Below the pieces are notes generated by a model. The model was given only the letters and a program-made list of their open reading frames with translations, was not told the origin of the DNA and searched no databases. Below are positions 10,285 to 18,562 of a DNA stretch of 64,000 nt, piece by piece. Position 1 is the first letter of the stretch; each line of letters starts with the position of its first letter. A program made the translations under genes and the position numbers. This stretch comes from JBKEDS01 sp047975545. Lineage in GTDB: Bacteria; Bacteroidota; Bacteroidia; Flavobacteriales; Flavobacteriaceae. Location: assembly GCA_047975545.1 (NCBI GenBank), contig JBKEDS010000032.1:1-64000 (forward strand). Reading direction: 5' to 3'.

Positions 10285-10290
10285 ATCTTT

Positions 10291-10376
10291 TAGTTGTTGG
10301 TTGTTGGCCGTTGGTTGTTAGTTTTTTTAAGGTTGTAAAATTGTACCTTAAACTATCAACTACAAACCAGCAACTA
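10291..10376. repeat. Heptamer-periodic tract forming a hairpin between sdhA and sdhB
   Basis: The left part reads as consecutive 7-mers TTGTTGG, TTGTTGG, CCGTTGG, TTGTTAG. The right part is CAACTAC, AAACCAG, CAACTAT. The outer ends TAGTTGTTGGTT (10291-10302) and AACCAGCAACTA (10365-10376) are complementary with one G-T pair. The right end overlaps the sdhA stop codon. It may act on sdhA/sdhB mRNA processing. Confidence 0.7.
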
Positions 10377-12386
10377 TTTATAACTACGTTGTTTCAATTC
10401 TATATCTAAAAATTCCAATTCCTCTTTGTGCATTACCGAATCTGCGGGTTCGCCCTTGTATTCCCAAACCGATACATAGGCATAATCCTTGTCGTTACGC
10501 TTAGCCTCGCCTTTTTGTTCGCCTTCAAGTTCTACGGATTCTTCTCTAAAATGCCCGCCGCAGGATTCGTTTCGGTTAAGGGCGTCCATGGCAAACAGCT
10601 CGCCCAGTTCAAGAAAATCGGCAACACGCCCTGCTTTTTCCAGTTCGGGGTTCATTTCGTTGGCGTTTCCAGGAACTTTTACGTCTTTCCAAAACGCTTC
10701 CCGTAAGGCTTTAATTTCAACCAAGGCTTCTTTTAGGTCTTTTTCGTTGCGGGACATACCGCATTTATCCCACATGATTTTTCCAAGTTTTTTGTGGAAA
10801 TAATCAACGGAGTGTTTTCCTTTATTGTTAATAAAGAAGTCGATTCTGTCTTTAACCGCTTTTTCGGCATCGTCGAATTCTTTGGTGTTGGTTGGTATTT
10901 TTCCCGTTCTAATGTCGTGCGACAAATAATCGCCAATGGTATACGGCAACACAAAATAACCATCGGCCAAACCTTGCATTAAGGCCGAGGCCCCAAGGCG
11001 GTTGGCACCATGGTCGGAAAAATTGGCTTCACCTATACAGTACAGGCCATCGACCGTGGTCATTAAGTTATAATCTACCCAAACGCCTCCCATAGTGTAG
11101 TGGGTTGCAGGATAAATCATCATCGGGGTTTTGTATGGGTTTTCGTCTACGATTTTTTCGTACATCTGGAATAGGTTTCCGTACTTGGCCTCGACGATTT
11201 TTTCACCCATTTCCTTTATTTTTTCTTTTGAGGGATTGGTAATATTATGGATTTTGGCTTGCTCTTTTCCATAGCGTTCAATAGCCGAAGCAAAATCCAA
11301 GTAAACCGCTTCGCCCGTGGCGTTAACGCCAAATCCGGCATCGCAACGTTCTTTGGCCGCACGCGACGCCACATCACGGGGCACCAAGTTGCCAAAGGCT
11401 GGGTAACGACGCTCTAAGTAGTAATCGCGCTGGTCTTCGGTTAATTCTGTAGGTTTCTTTTTACCTTCACGAATAGCCTTGGCATCTTCCAAGGTTTTGG
11501 GTACCCAAATACGGCCATCGTTACGCAAGGACTCCGACATTAGGGTTAGTTTAGACTGGTAATCGCCCGAACGGGGAATACAAGTCGGATGGATTTGCGT
11601 AAAACAAGGATTAGCAAAATAGGCCCCTTTTTTATGAACCTTCCAAGCCGCCGTGGCATTGGAGCCCATAGCGTTTGTTGAAAGGAAATATACATTGCCG
11701 TAACCGCCGGAAGCAATAACCACGGCATGTGCCGAATGACGCTCGATTTCGCCCGTAATTAAGTTTCGGGCTATAATGCCCCTTGCTTTGCCGTTGACAA
11801 TAACAACATCCAACATTTCGTGGCGGTTGTACATATCAATTTTACCACGGGCAATTTGCCTGTTCATGGCCGAATAACAGCCCAATAACAACTGCTGCCC
11901 GGTTTGGCCCTTGGCGTAAAAGGTTCGGGATACCAAAACCCCACCAAAGGAGCGGTTATCCAACAACCCGCCATAATCGCGGGCAAAAGGCACGCCTTGC
12001 GCCACACATTGGTCTATAATATTAGCAGACACCTCGGCCAAACGGTACACGTTGGCTTCGCGGGAACGGTAATCGCCCCCTTTAACGGTGTCGTAAAATA
12101 ATCGGTAGGTCGAGTCGCCATCGCCTTGATAATTTTTGGCGGCGTTAATACCTCCTTGCGCCGCAATAGAGTGTGCACGACGGGGCGAGTCTTGGTAAGC
12201 AAATGCTTTTACGTTGTAACCCAATTCGGCCAATGTAGCAGCAGCCGAACCGCCTGCCAATCCGGTACCCACAACAATAACATCGATGTGGCGCTTATTG
12301 GCGGGGTTTACAAGGTTGATTTTATCTTTATATGTTGTCCATTTATCTTTAATTGGACCCTTTGGTACTTTTGAGTTTAAAGCCAT
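10374..12386 (-). CDS. sdhA: Succinate dehydrogenase / fumarate reductase flavoprotein subunit
   Basis: 670 residues. It oxidises succinate to fumarate, or the reverse, with covalently bound FAD, linking the TCA cycle to respiration. The dinucleotide-binding motif VVGTGLAGGSAAATLAELG is near residue 40, followed by the flavin-attachment region SPRRAHSIAAQGGINAA. Substrate-site segments such as IHPTCIP and the C-terminal RNESCGGHFREE are also visible. The length fits the long Bacteroidota/Epsilonproteobacteria type (about 640-670). It starts 10 bases after sdhC in the operon sdhCAB. Confidence 0.97.
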   Translation of the reverse strand: MALNSKVPKGPIKDKWTTYKDKINLVNPANKRHIDVIVVGTGLAGGSAAATLAELGYNVKAFAYQDSPRRAHSIAAQGGINAAKNYQGDGDSTYRLFYDTVKGGDYRSREANVYRLAEVSANIIDQCVAQGVPFARDYGGLLDNRSFGGVLVSRTFYAKGQTGQQLLLGCYSAMNRQIARGKIDMYNRHEMLDVVIVNGKARGIIARNLITGEIERHSAHAVVIASGGYGNVYFLSTNAMGSNATAAWKVHKKGAYFANPCFTQIHPTCIPRSGDYQSKLTLMSESLRNDGRIWVPKTLEDAKAIREGKKKPTELTEDQRDYYLERRYPAFGNLVPRDVASRAAKERCDAGFGVNATGEAVYLDFASAIERYGKEQAKIHNITNPSKEKIKEMGEKIVEAKYGNLFQMYEKIVDENPYKTPMMIYPATHYTMGGVWVDYNLMTTVDGLYCIGEANFSDHGANRLGASALMQGLADGYFVLPYTIGDYLSHDIRTGKIPTNTKEFDDAEKAVKDRIDFFINNKGKHSVDYFHKKLGKIMWDKCGMSRNEKDLKEALVEIKALREAFWKDVKVPGNANEMNPELEKAGRVADFLELGELFAMDALNRNESCGGHFREESVELEGEQKGEAKRNDKDYAYVSVWEYKGEPADSVMHKEELEFLDIELKQRSYK

Positions 12387-12396
12387 TTTGCTAAGA

Positions 12397-13056
12397 TTAA
12401 TGGTTAAAATAGTGGTATAAAGCTATGAAAATAAATAGAAGCGGAATTAAAACGGCATACCCTTGGGCAATGTTTTTAAACACTTTCTTTTTCCAAGCCG
12501 TAGACCCCAACGATTGAAATGCTGAGGTTGCACCGTGCAATAAGTGTAATGCCAAGAAAATAAAAGCCAGCACATAAAAGCCAACACGTAACGGACTGGC
12601 AAATTTGTGTTGCAGTTCGCCAAAATAGCGAGTTGGGTCTTCGGGCAATACCTGAATGTATTTGTGGTTTATTTCGGGAATCCAAAAATCGACAAAGTGC
12701 AGCACCAAAAAGGCTAAAATTACAACGCCGCTAAAAATCATGTTCCGGCTCATCCAAGACGAGTTGGCAGCGCCGTTGTTTTTAACATAAGGCACGCCTT
12801 TTGCTTTTTTATTTCTGATTTCAAGCACAAAGCCCATAACAAAATGGAATATAACGCCCGCCATTAAAATAGGCTGCATTACAAACTGGATTAACCAATT
12901 AACCCCCATAAAGTGCGAGGCCGCATTAAAGGCATTTTCGCTAAAAACGGAAAGTAAATTGATGGAAACGTGCATTAATAAGAATAACATCAGGAAGATG
13001 GCCGACAGCCCCATGGCTACTTTTCTTCCAATTGAAGATTTTAGAAATCCGCTCAT
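12397..13056 (-). CDS. sdhC: Succinate dehydrogenase cytochrome b subunit
   Basis: 219 residues with five predicted membrane helices (about 12-35, 55-80, 107-128, 160-178, 195-215). It anchors SdhAB to the inner membrane and carries b-type heme and the menaquinone site. Histidines sit within the helices (for example His29, the LHF of the third and LHLLHG of the fourth helix) as expected for a single-subunit di-heme anchor (type B complex II); no sdhD is present. It is the first gene of the operon, with a good promoter 20-50 bases upstream. Confidence 0.93.
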   Translation of the reverse strand: MSGFLKSSIGRKVAMGLSAIFLMLFLLMHVSINLLSVFSENAFNAASHFMGVNWLIQFVMQPILMAGVIFHFVMGFVLEIRNKKAKGVPYVKNNGAANSSWMSRNMIFSGVVILAFLVLHFVDFWIPEINHKYIQVLPEDPTRYFGELQHKFASPLRVGFYVLAFIFLALHLLHGATSAFQSLGSTAWKKKVFKNIAQGYAVLIPLLFIFIALYHYFNH

Positions 13057-13081
13057 TATTTAAAGTTTATGTATGTAACTA

Positions 13082-13112
13082 CAAATGTAAGCAGGGCTAT
13101 GCTTTTTAACAA
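13082..13112 (-). promoter_or_regulatory. Bacteroidota-type promoter of sdhCAB
   Basis: On the minus strand a -33 TTG (13112-13110) is followed after 20 bases by a -7 box TACATTTG (13089-13082), matching TTG-N17-23-TAnnTTTG. The expected start near 13076 would leave a leader of about 20 nt before sdhC. Confidence 0.75.
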
Positions 13113-13283
13113 CTGACAATAATCATATTTTTACTATTTAAATTAATTATAAATTAAATACAAGGGCTTTAATTATAAGGTTATCCTTCTGTTTTAACAT
13201 AATTATATCATTCAGGTTTCGTCTAAGCCTTTAAAATTAATTAGCTTTGTTGAATCTTTATTTTCAAACTAAATATCCTTCCC

Positions 13284-14576
13284 ATGAAATATGCTAAAAT
13301 AGACAACCGACTTTTTATTAAAAACCGAAAAAACTTTGCCAAGGAAATGAAACCCAACAGCTTGGCGGTTTTTAATTCCAACGACATTTACCCCATTAGT
13401 GCCGATAGCACCATGCCGTTCCAGCAACACCGCGATATTTTTTATTTAAGCGGCGTGGACCAAGAGGAAAGCATTTTGGTACTATTTCCCGATTGCCCCA
13501 AGGAAAAACATCGTGAAATTTTATTTTTAAGGGAAACCAATGCGCATATTGCCGTTTGGGAAGGCGAAAAACTAACCAAGGAAGCCGCTTTTGAAACCAG
13601 TGGCATAAAAACCGTGTATTGGCTTCAGGACATGGAAAAAATAATGTTCGAGCTTATGACGCAGTGCGACACCGTGTACATAAATACCAACGAGCATTAC
13701 CGCGCCAGTATGGAAACCGAAACCCGCGAGGACCGTTTTACCAAATGGCTAAAGGCCAAATACCCAGCACACTCGGTAGCCAAGAGCAACCCCATTTTGC
13801 AGCGGTTGCGCTCGGTAAAGGACCCCATTGAAATAGCCCTGATACAACAGGCCTGTAACATTACCGAAAAAGGTTTCCGCAGGCTTTTAAATTTTGTAAA
13901 ACCCGGTGTTTGGGAATACGAGGTAGAAGCCGAATTGATGCACGAATTTTTGCGAAACCGCTCCAAGGGCTTTGCCTATACGCCCATTATAGCCTCGGGC
14001 AACAACGCCAACGTATTGCATTATATTGAAAACAATAAACCCTGCCAAGCGGGCGATTTATTACTACTGGATACCGCCGCCGAATATGCCAATTATTCCA
14101 GCGACCTAACCCGTACCATACCCGTTTCCGGCCAATACACCAAACGCCAAAAAGACGTTTACAACGCCGTAAACCGTGTTAAAAACGAAGCGACAAAAAT
14201 GCTTACGCCCGGTACGCTTTGGGCCGATTACCATGTTGAGGTAGGCAAAATAATGACCTCGGAACTTCTTGGTCTTGGACTGCTTGATAAAGCCGACATA
14301 CAAAACGAAAACCCCGAATGGCCGGCCTACAAAAAATATTTTATGCACGGCACATCGCACCACATGGGGCTGGATACCCACGATTACGGTATTTTAACCG
14401 AACCCATGCAGGCCAATATGGTATTTACGGTCGAGCCCGGTATTTACATTCCCGACGAAGGTTTTGGTATTCGTATTGAGGACGATGTGGTGGTACAGGA
14501 AAAAGGCGAACCCTTTAACCTAATGAAAAATATACCCATTGAAGCTGACGAGATTGAGGCTATTATGAACTCGTAA
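13284..14576 (+). CDS. pepP: Aminopeptidase P (Xaa-Pro aminopeptidase)
   Basis: 430 residues, M24 metallopeptidase. It removes an N-terminal residue that precedes proline. The N-terminal creatinase-like domain (about 1-165) is followed by a pita-bread catalytic domain. The dinuclear metal ligands are visible in LLLLDTAAEYANYSSDLTRT (two Asp), GTSHHMGLDTHD (His), FTVEPGIYIPDEG (Glu) and GIRIEDDVVV (Glu). It is monocistronic, flanked downstream by two palindromic repeat elements. Confidence 0.93.
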   Translation: MKYAKIDNRLFIKNRKNFAKEMKPNSLAVFNSNDIYPISADSTMPFQQHRDIFYLSGVDQEESILVLFPDCPKEKHREILFLRETNAHIAVWEGEKLTKEAAFETSGIKTVYWLQDMEKIMFELMTQCDTVYINTNEHYRASMETETREDRFTKWLKAKYPAHSVAKSNPILQRLRSVKDPIEIALIQQACNITEKGFRRLLNFVKPGVWEYEVEAELMHEFLRNRSKGFAYTPIIASGNNANVLHYIENNKPCQAGDLLLLDTAAEYANYSSDLTRTIPVSGQYTKRQKDVYNAVNRVKNEATKMLTPGTLWADYHVEVGKIMTSELLGLGLLDKADIQNENPEWPAYKKYFMHGTSHHMGLDTHDYGILTEPMQANMVFTVEPGIYIPDEGFGIRIEDDVVVQEKGEPFNLMKNIPIEADEIEAIMNS

Positions 14577-14602
14577 ACGAAAAAGGGCTTATACCATTTT
14601 TT

Positions 14603-14627
14603 GGTGGCTGAGCTTGTCGAAGCCACC
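14603..14627 (+). repeat. Short palindromic repeat (family R2)
   Basis: A 7-bp stem GGTGGCT/AGCCACC encloses an 11-base loop containing AGCTTGTCGA. 24 bases are identical, in reverse complement, to 50540-50563 in the bat operon. It lies just after pepP. Confidence 0.8.
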
Positions 14628-14640
14628 GAAACCCAACAAA

Positions 14641-14775
14641 AAGAGGCTGTCTGAAAAGATTGTCATTCTGAACAAAGTGAAGAATCTCAAAATAATAAAT
14701 CGCTTATTTTCAATGCAATGAGATTTTTAGACTCCGCTCGAAATGACAAAAAAAGCACTTTTCAGACAGCCTCTT
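14641..14775. repeat. 135-bp palindromic element (family R1) between pepP and lysC
   Basis: The ends are perfect 18-bp inverted repeats (AAGAGGCTGTCTGAAAAG and its complement). Inside, the two arms are again inverted and imperfect: the left arm begins TTGTCATTCTGAAC, and the right arm, on its complement, begins TTGTCATTTCGAGCGGAG. The whole could fold as one long hairpin and end both convergent transcripts. The right inner arm matches 22151-22179 closely. No ORF lies inside. It has the look of a non-autonomous mobile palindrome. Confidence 0.85.
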
Positions 14776-14792
14776 AAATTTTGCTAAACAAT

Positions 14793-16115
14793 TTACAGCG
14801 TGACTAATTCAAATAAATAATGGTTTAGCTTACTTAGGGTTGGTATTTTGTCGTTGGTGTTTATTAATAGTGAAATATTGTTTTTACTGCCACCATAGGA
14901 AATCATCCTGATTTTAACGTCCTGCAATATTTTAAACAAATGGTGCGTGTCGTTATGGTCGGCAATAGAATGCCCTACCAAGCACACAATGCTTTGGTTT
15001 TTATCTACTTCTATAGTGGCAATTTTTTCTAATTCCGTTAAAATATTATCCAAGTTTTTATCGTCGTCTATGGTAAGCGATACGGCTACTTCCGAAGTGG
15101 TAATCATATCGATTGCCGTTTTGTTTTGTTCAAAAATTTCAAAAACCTTCTTTAAAAATCCATAAGCGTTAAGCATGCGTGCCGATTTTATTTTAATGGC
15201 CGTAATACCATCCTTTGCGGCAATGGCCTTAACACCGCTTTCGGTATGCTGCCCATCGATTAGCGTGCCGTAGGCATTGGGGTTCATGGTGTTTTTTAGG
15301 CGTACCGGAATGCCGTCTTCCCTAACGGGCAAAATGGTTTGGGGGTGTAAAATCTTGGCGCCAAAATAGGCCAGCTCGGCCGCTTCTTCGAACGATAAAT
15401 TGGAAATAGGCTTGGTATTATCCACATACCTTGGGTCGTTGTTGTGCATGCCGTCAATATCGGTCCAAATTTGTACCTCATCGGCCGTAATGGCTGCTCC
15501 CACGATGGTTGCGGTATAATCGCTCCCGCCGCGTTGCAGGTTGGATATCTTGCCGTTGTCGTCCAAGCAAATAAAGCCTTGCGTAATGTATATTTGCACG
15601 TTTTCGGCGGCATTTAAAACCTCGTTTAAACGGGTTTTAATATAGTCCATGTCCGGCTCTTTTTCGGCGTTTATTTTCATAAACTCCAATGCGGGCAATA
15701 AGGTTGAGCTTACACCTTCTTGTTTAAGAAAGCTGTTAACCATATAGGTCGATATTAATTCGCCCTGCGCCAATATTAAGTTTTCCAAGTTTAGGGAGAA
15801 TGGCCTTTCGGTTAGTTCTTCTAACAATTCAAAAATACGGCCAACATAAGCCTGAACGTTTTTGTTTAGGGCTTGGTTGCTAAGCAAATCGTTAATGGTA
15901 GCTGCGTATTTGGTGCGCAACGCTTTTATTTTTACGGTGGCTTCGCTTGGTTTTTCGTCCGCTATATCCTTGGCAATAGCCACTAAACTGTTAGTAGTGC
16001 CCGACATGGCCGATAGCACAACTACTTTCTTTTTACCATCGTTAATAATAGTTTTAACGTTATTGATGTTCTCAACCGAACCTACGGAGGTGCCCCCAAA
16101 TTTTAATACTTTCAT
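14793..16115 (-). CDS. lysC: Aspartate kinase
   Basis: 440 residues from the start chosen here. It phosphorylates aspartate, the first step to lysine, threonine, methionine and diaminopimelate. The kinase domain opens with KVLKFGGTSVGS, and QRGGSDYTATIVGAA and IWTDIDGMHNNDPR mark the active site. Two ACT domains occupy about residues 300-440 (ITAIKIKSARM..., IVCLVGHSIA...) and probably mediate feedback inhibition. I start at the Met beginning MKVLKFGG, because family members begin there; an in-frame ATG four codons upstream (16127) is also possible. Confidence 0.93.
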   Translation of the reverse strand: MKVLKFGGTSVGSVENINNVKTIINDGKKKVVVLSAMSGTTNSLVAIAKDIADEKPSEATVKIKALRTKYAATINDLLSNQALNKNVQAYVGRIFELLEELTERPFSLNLENLILAQGELISTYMVNSFLKQEGVSSTLLPALEFMKINAEKEPDMDYIKTRLNEVLNAAENVQIYITQGFICLDDNGKISNLQRGGSDYTATIVGAAITADEVQIWTDIDGMHNNDPRYVDNTKPISNLSFEEAAELAYFGAKILHPQTILPVREDGIPVRLKNTMNPNAYGTLIDGQHTESGVKAIAAKDGITAIKIKSARMLNAYGFLKKVFEIFEQNKTAIDMITTSEVAVSLTIDDDKNLDNILTELEKIATIEVDKNQSIVCLVGHSIADHNDTHHLFKILQDVKIRMISYGGSKNNISLLINTNDKIPTLSKLNHYLFELVTL

Positions 16116-16187
16116 CTGTAATGCCATAATTTTACGGCGAAATTAGCATGCCTTTTGTTAATAAAAATATTTTTGAAAAAAAATGTT

Positions 16188-16361
16188 TATTTTTGCACAT
16201 ATTGTTAAATAATTAACATGAAACCCTCGTGGAGGGATTTAGAATAGCCAAGAGAATTGCCTCAACAAAAGAACATGAATAAAAGGGTAGGTCATAGGAT
16301 TTTGGTTATTTTGCCATGTATTGTTAAAAAGCTAAATCAATTTTAACTTAAATTTATTCGT
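16188..16361 (+). promoter_or_regulatory. Promoter-like box and long leader before the ACT-like gene
   Basis: A -7 box TATTTTTG lies at 16188-16195; no well-spaced TTG is seen. Transcription from about 16201 would give a ~160-nt leader. It holds a short hairpin ACCCTC-GTG-GAGGGA near 16224-16240 and a nine-codon reading frame starting at the ATG near 16219. I find no known riboswitch. It may be regulatory or simply intergenic. Confidence 0.4.
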
Positions 16362-17021
16362 GTGAAAACCGTGTCAAATTGCGTTGAGGATATTTTAATA
16401 ACACAACCTTACTTGGAAGAAGCCCTTTCGCGAAATATTATAAACTTTAGCGCTTTGGCTATCGAGCTTACCGACCCCATAAGCAAAATGCTAAAAAAGG
16501 ACGTTAAGCCCGGTGCCGTTATGATGGCCTTGCGGCGCTACAACCCGCCAACCACCTTGACCAATTCGGTAAAAATGAAAAAGGTCATGCAAAATTTGGG
16601 CGATATAACGGTGCGCTCGAACCTAACCGATATTACGGTTAAAAATTCGGATACCTTGATTGACAACCATGCCAAAATCCTGGACCGCATTAACCAAGAA
16701 TCGAAATTGTTTTATACCTTTACCCGGGGCATACATGAGAGTAATATAATAATTTCCAGTAGTTTAAAGGAATTTGTTTTAAGCAGCCTTAAAAACGAAT
16801 CGTTTTTGGAAGTACAGGACGGCCTATCGGCCATAAGCGTAAACCTACCGCAGGACAACTCGAAAATAGCGGGGCTTTATTACCACTTTTTTAAACGCTT
16901 GGCCTGGGAGGGCATTGTGCTTTACGAGGTTATTTCGACCACCAATGAGTTTACCATTTTGGTAGAAGACGAATTTGTGGACAAGGCTTTTTCGGCCATT
17001 AAAAAAGTAAAAACAACTTAA
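16362..17021 (+). CDS. ACT-like domain protein of unknown function
   Basis: 219 residues beginning at GTG. The N-terminal part (about 1-65) looks helical and HTH-like (LEEALSRNIINFSALAIEL...GAVMMALRRY). The C-terminal ~75 residues resemble an ACT fold (ISVNLPQDNSKIAGLYYHFFKRLAWEGIVLYEV...FTILVEDEFVDKAFSAIKK), a small ligand-binding module usual in amino-acid metabolism. It is transcribed divergently from the aspartokinase gene, so a role in amino-acid control is plausible but not shown. It is followed after three bases by the alpha/beta hydrolase gene, indicating an operon. I do not know a characterised homologue. Confidence 0.7.
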   Translation: MKTVSNCVEDILITQPYLEEALSRNIINFSALAIELTDPISKMLKKDVKPGAVMMALRRYNPPTTLTNSVKMKKVMQNLGDITVRSNLTDITVKNSDTLIDNHAKILDRINQESKLFYTFTRGIHESNIIISSSLKEFVLSSLKNESFLEVQDGLSAISVNLPQDNSKIAGLYYHFFKRLAWEGIVLYEVISTTNEFTILVEDEFVDKAFSAIKKVKTT

Positions 17022-17024
17022 GCC

Positions 17025-17795
17025 ATGACAATAGCATATAAAGGCATTTCCGTTTCGTATTCCGATGCGGGAACAGGTGCCCCACTAATTTTACTTCACG
17101 GTTTTTTAGAAAACAAAACCATGTGGCAACCTTTTATCCCTACTTTATCAAAAACACATCGTGTGGTTTGTGTCGATTTATTGGGGCATGGCAACACCGA
17201 ATGCTTGGGCTACATACACACTATGGAAGCCATGGCCGAAGCTGTTAAGGCCGTAATAACCCGTTTAAAAATAGAAAAAGCCACTTTTGTAGGGCATTCC
17301 ATGGGCGGTTACGTGGCACTCGCTTTCGCGGAAAAAAACCCGGAAATGGTTAGTAGCTTATGCTTAATGAACTCGACATGCCTACCCGATACCGAAGAAA
17401 AAAAGATAAATAGGGACAGGGCTATTGAAGCCGTAAAACAAAACCACAAAACCTTTATACGGCTTTCCATAAACAATTTATTTATGCCCGAAAACAGAAG
17501 CCTTTTTACCCAGGACATAGAGCAAGTTATTGCCGAGGCCATGAAAATTCCGCTTCAAGGCATTGTTGCTGCTTTGGAAGGCATGAAAATACGGCAAGAC
17601 CGGTTGCATGTTTTTAAAAATTCATCCTTTAACAAAACGATGATAATAGGAAAAAACGACCCTGTTTTAAATTACGAATCGTTAATAGAACAAGCCGAAA
17701 CCGCCCAAGCCCCGTACACCCTTTTTAACGATGGCCACATGAGCCATATTGAAAACAAACAAGCGCTTTTGGAGTTAATATCGATTTTGCCATAA
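17025..17795 (+). CDS. Alpha/beta-fold hydrolase
   Basis: 256 residues with the complete alpha/beta hydrolase pattern: oxyanion-hole segment LILLHGFLENKTMW (His25-Gly26), nucleophile elbow VGHSMGGY with Ser92, and a C-terminal NDGHMSHIE that supplies the catalytic His (238 or 241). No signal peptide, so cytoplasmic. The size fits the BioH/MhpC-like group of esterases, but the substrate cannot be told from sequence. It is cotranscribed with the ACT-like gene 3 bases upstream. Confidence 0.88.
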   Translation: MTIAYKGISVSYSDAGTGAPLILLHGFLENKTMWQPFIPTLSKTHRVVCVDLLGHGNTECLGYIHTMEAMAEAVKAVITRLKIEKATFVGHSMGGYVALAFAEKNPEMVSSLCLMNSTCLPDTEEKKINRDRAIEAVKQNHKTFIRLSINNLFMPENRSLFTQDIEQVIAEAMKIPLQGIVAALEGMKIRQDRLHVFKNSSFNKTMIIGKNDPVLNYESLIEQAETAQAPYTLFNDGHMSHIENKQALLELISILP

Positions 17796-18319
17796 GCATC
17801 CTAAACTTTAGAAGATAGACCGTTTCACTGTATAGATTATAGAAAATAGCCCCCTGAAAGACAGATGTTTTTTTTTTTTTTTTGACATACATAGCCTTTC
17901 TTTTTTTAAGGATTTATCTTTTTGTTAGAAAAGCGCCCTTCTCAATAAGGAAAAACACATAGCATATCGAAAAAAAAAGCAAAATACATATTATCAATTC
18001 TAATCAATTAATGAGGTCTTTGGGCAAACTTTCGAATAGTTATGTGTTTTTGCCTTAAAATTACCCATTAAATTTGCTCTTTTAAATTTTACTTTCTCGC
18101 CGAAATTATATTAAACCGAATTCTGCGATACTCAGCGTTTCTACGGGATACTTTTTTTGGATATTTTAAAACAGAAATAGTATAATGACTACCTTTCGGG
18201 TAAAAAACTATTAGTTTTATAGGGAAAACCCTCACTTTTATCGAATATTCCTTTAACAAACAAAGACTTGCGAAATTTTGCGTTAATTTTAAAACCTCTC
18301 TTTCAGATTAATAGCAAAA
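17796..18319. other. 524-bp intergenic region with T16 tract and stacked small hairpins
   Basis: No ORF of note. A homopolymer of 16 T (17868-17883) lies near the left end. At 18190-18232 three small palindromes follow each other: TACC-TTTCG-GGTA, AAAACT/AGTTTT and AGGG-AAAA-CCCT. These could belong to a leader of the small gene at 18320 or to a separate short RNA. The rest is A+T-rich without visible structure. Confidence 0.45.
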
Positions 18320-18562
18320 ATGAAAAGATTAAACTGCAAGTTGTTTGGCCACGATTACCTGGTTTCAAGGCATGTTACCAATCATGTTAAGGAATACACC
18401 TGCGTAAATTGCAAAAAACAGCTTACCACAAACGACAAAGGGCAACAGGTAGAGCTTACGCCCAAATTTAAAGAAATAAACGACGTGCTGCACCGCATTT
18501 ACCAACACCGCTTGGAAAAAAAAACGATTAAAAGTAACGTTTCTAAATTATACTCCGTTTAG
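18320..18562 (+). CDS. Small CxxC protein, possible zinc ribbon
   Basis: 80 residues. Cys6 and His10 (CKLFGHD) together with CVNCKK (about 28-31) could bind one zinc ion; the opening CKLFGHD resembles DUF1660-like small proteins. The C-terminal half is basic and helical (EINDVLHRIYQHRLEKK). The stop codon overlaps the convergent thiL stop (4 bases shared). A nucleic-acid-binding role is only a guess. Upstream is the long structured intergenic region. Confidence 0.65.
   Translation: MKRLNCKLFGHDYLVSRHVTNHVKEYTCVNCKKQLTTNDKGQQVELTPKFKEINDVLHRIYQHRLEKKTIKSNVSKLYSV

Noticed and set aside
10291..10376. CRISPR-like array
   Set aside because: The repeat unit is 7 bases without spacers, and no cas gene is present.
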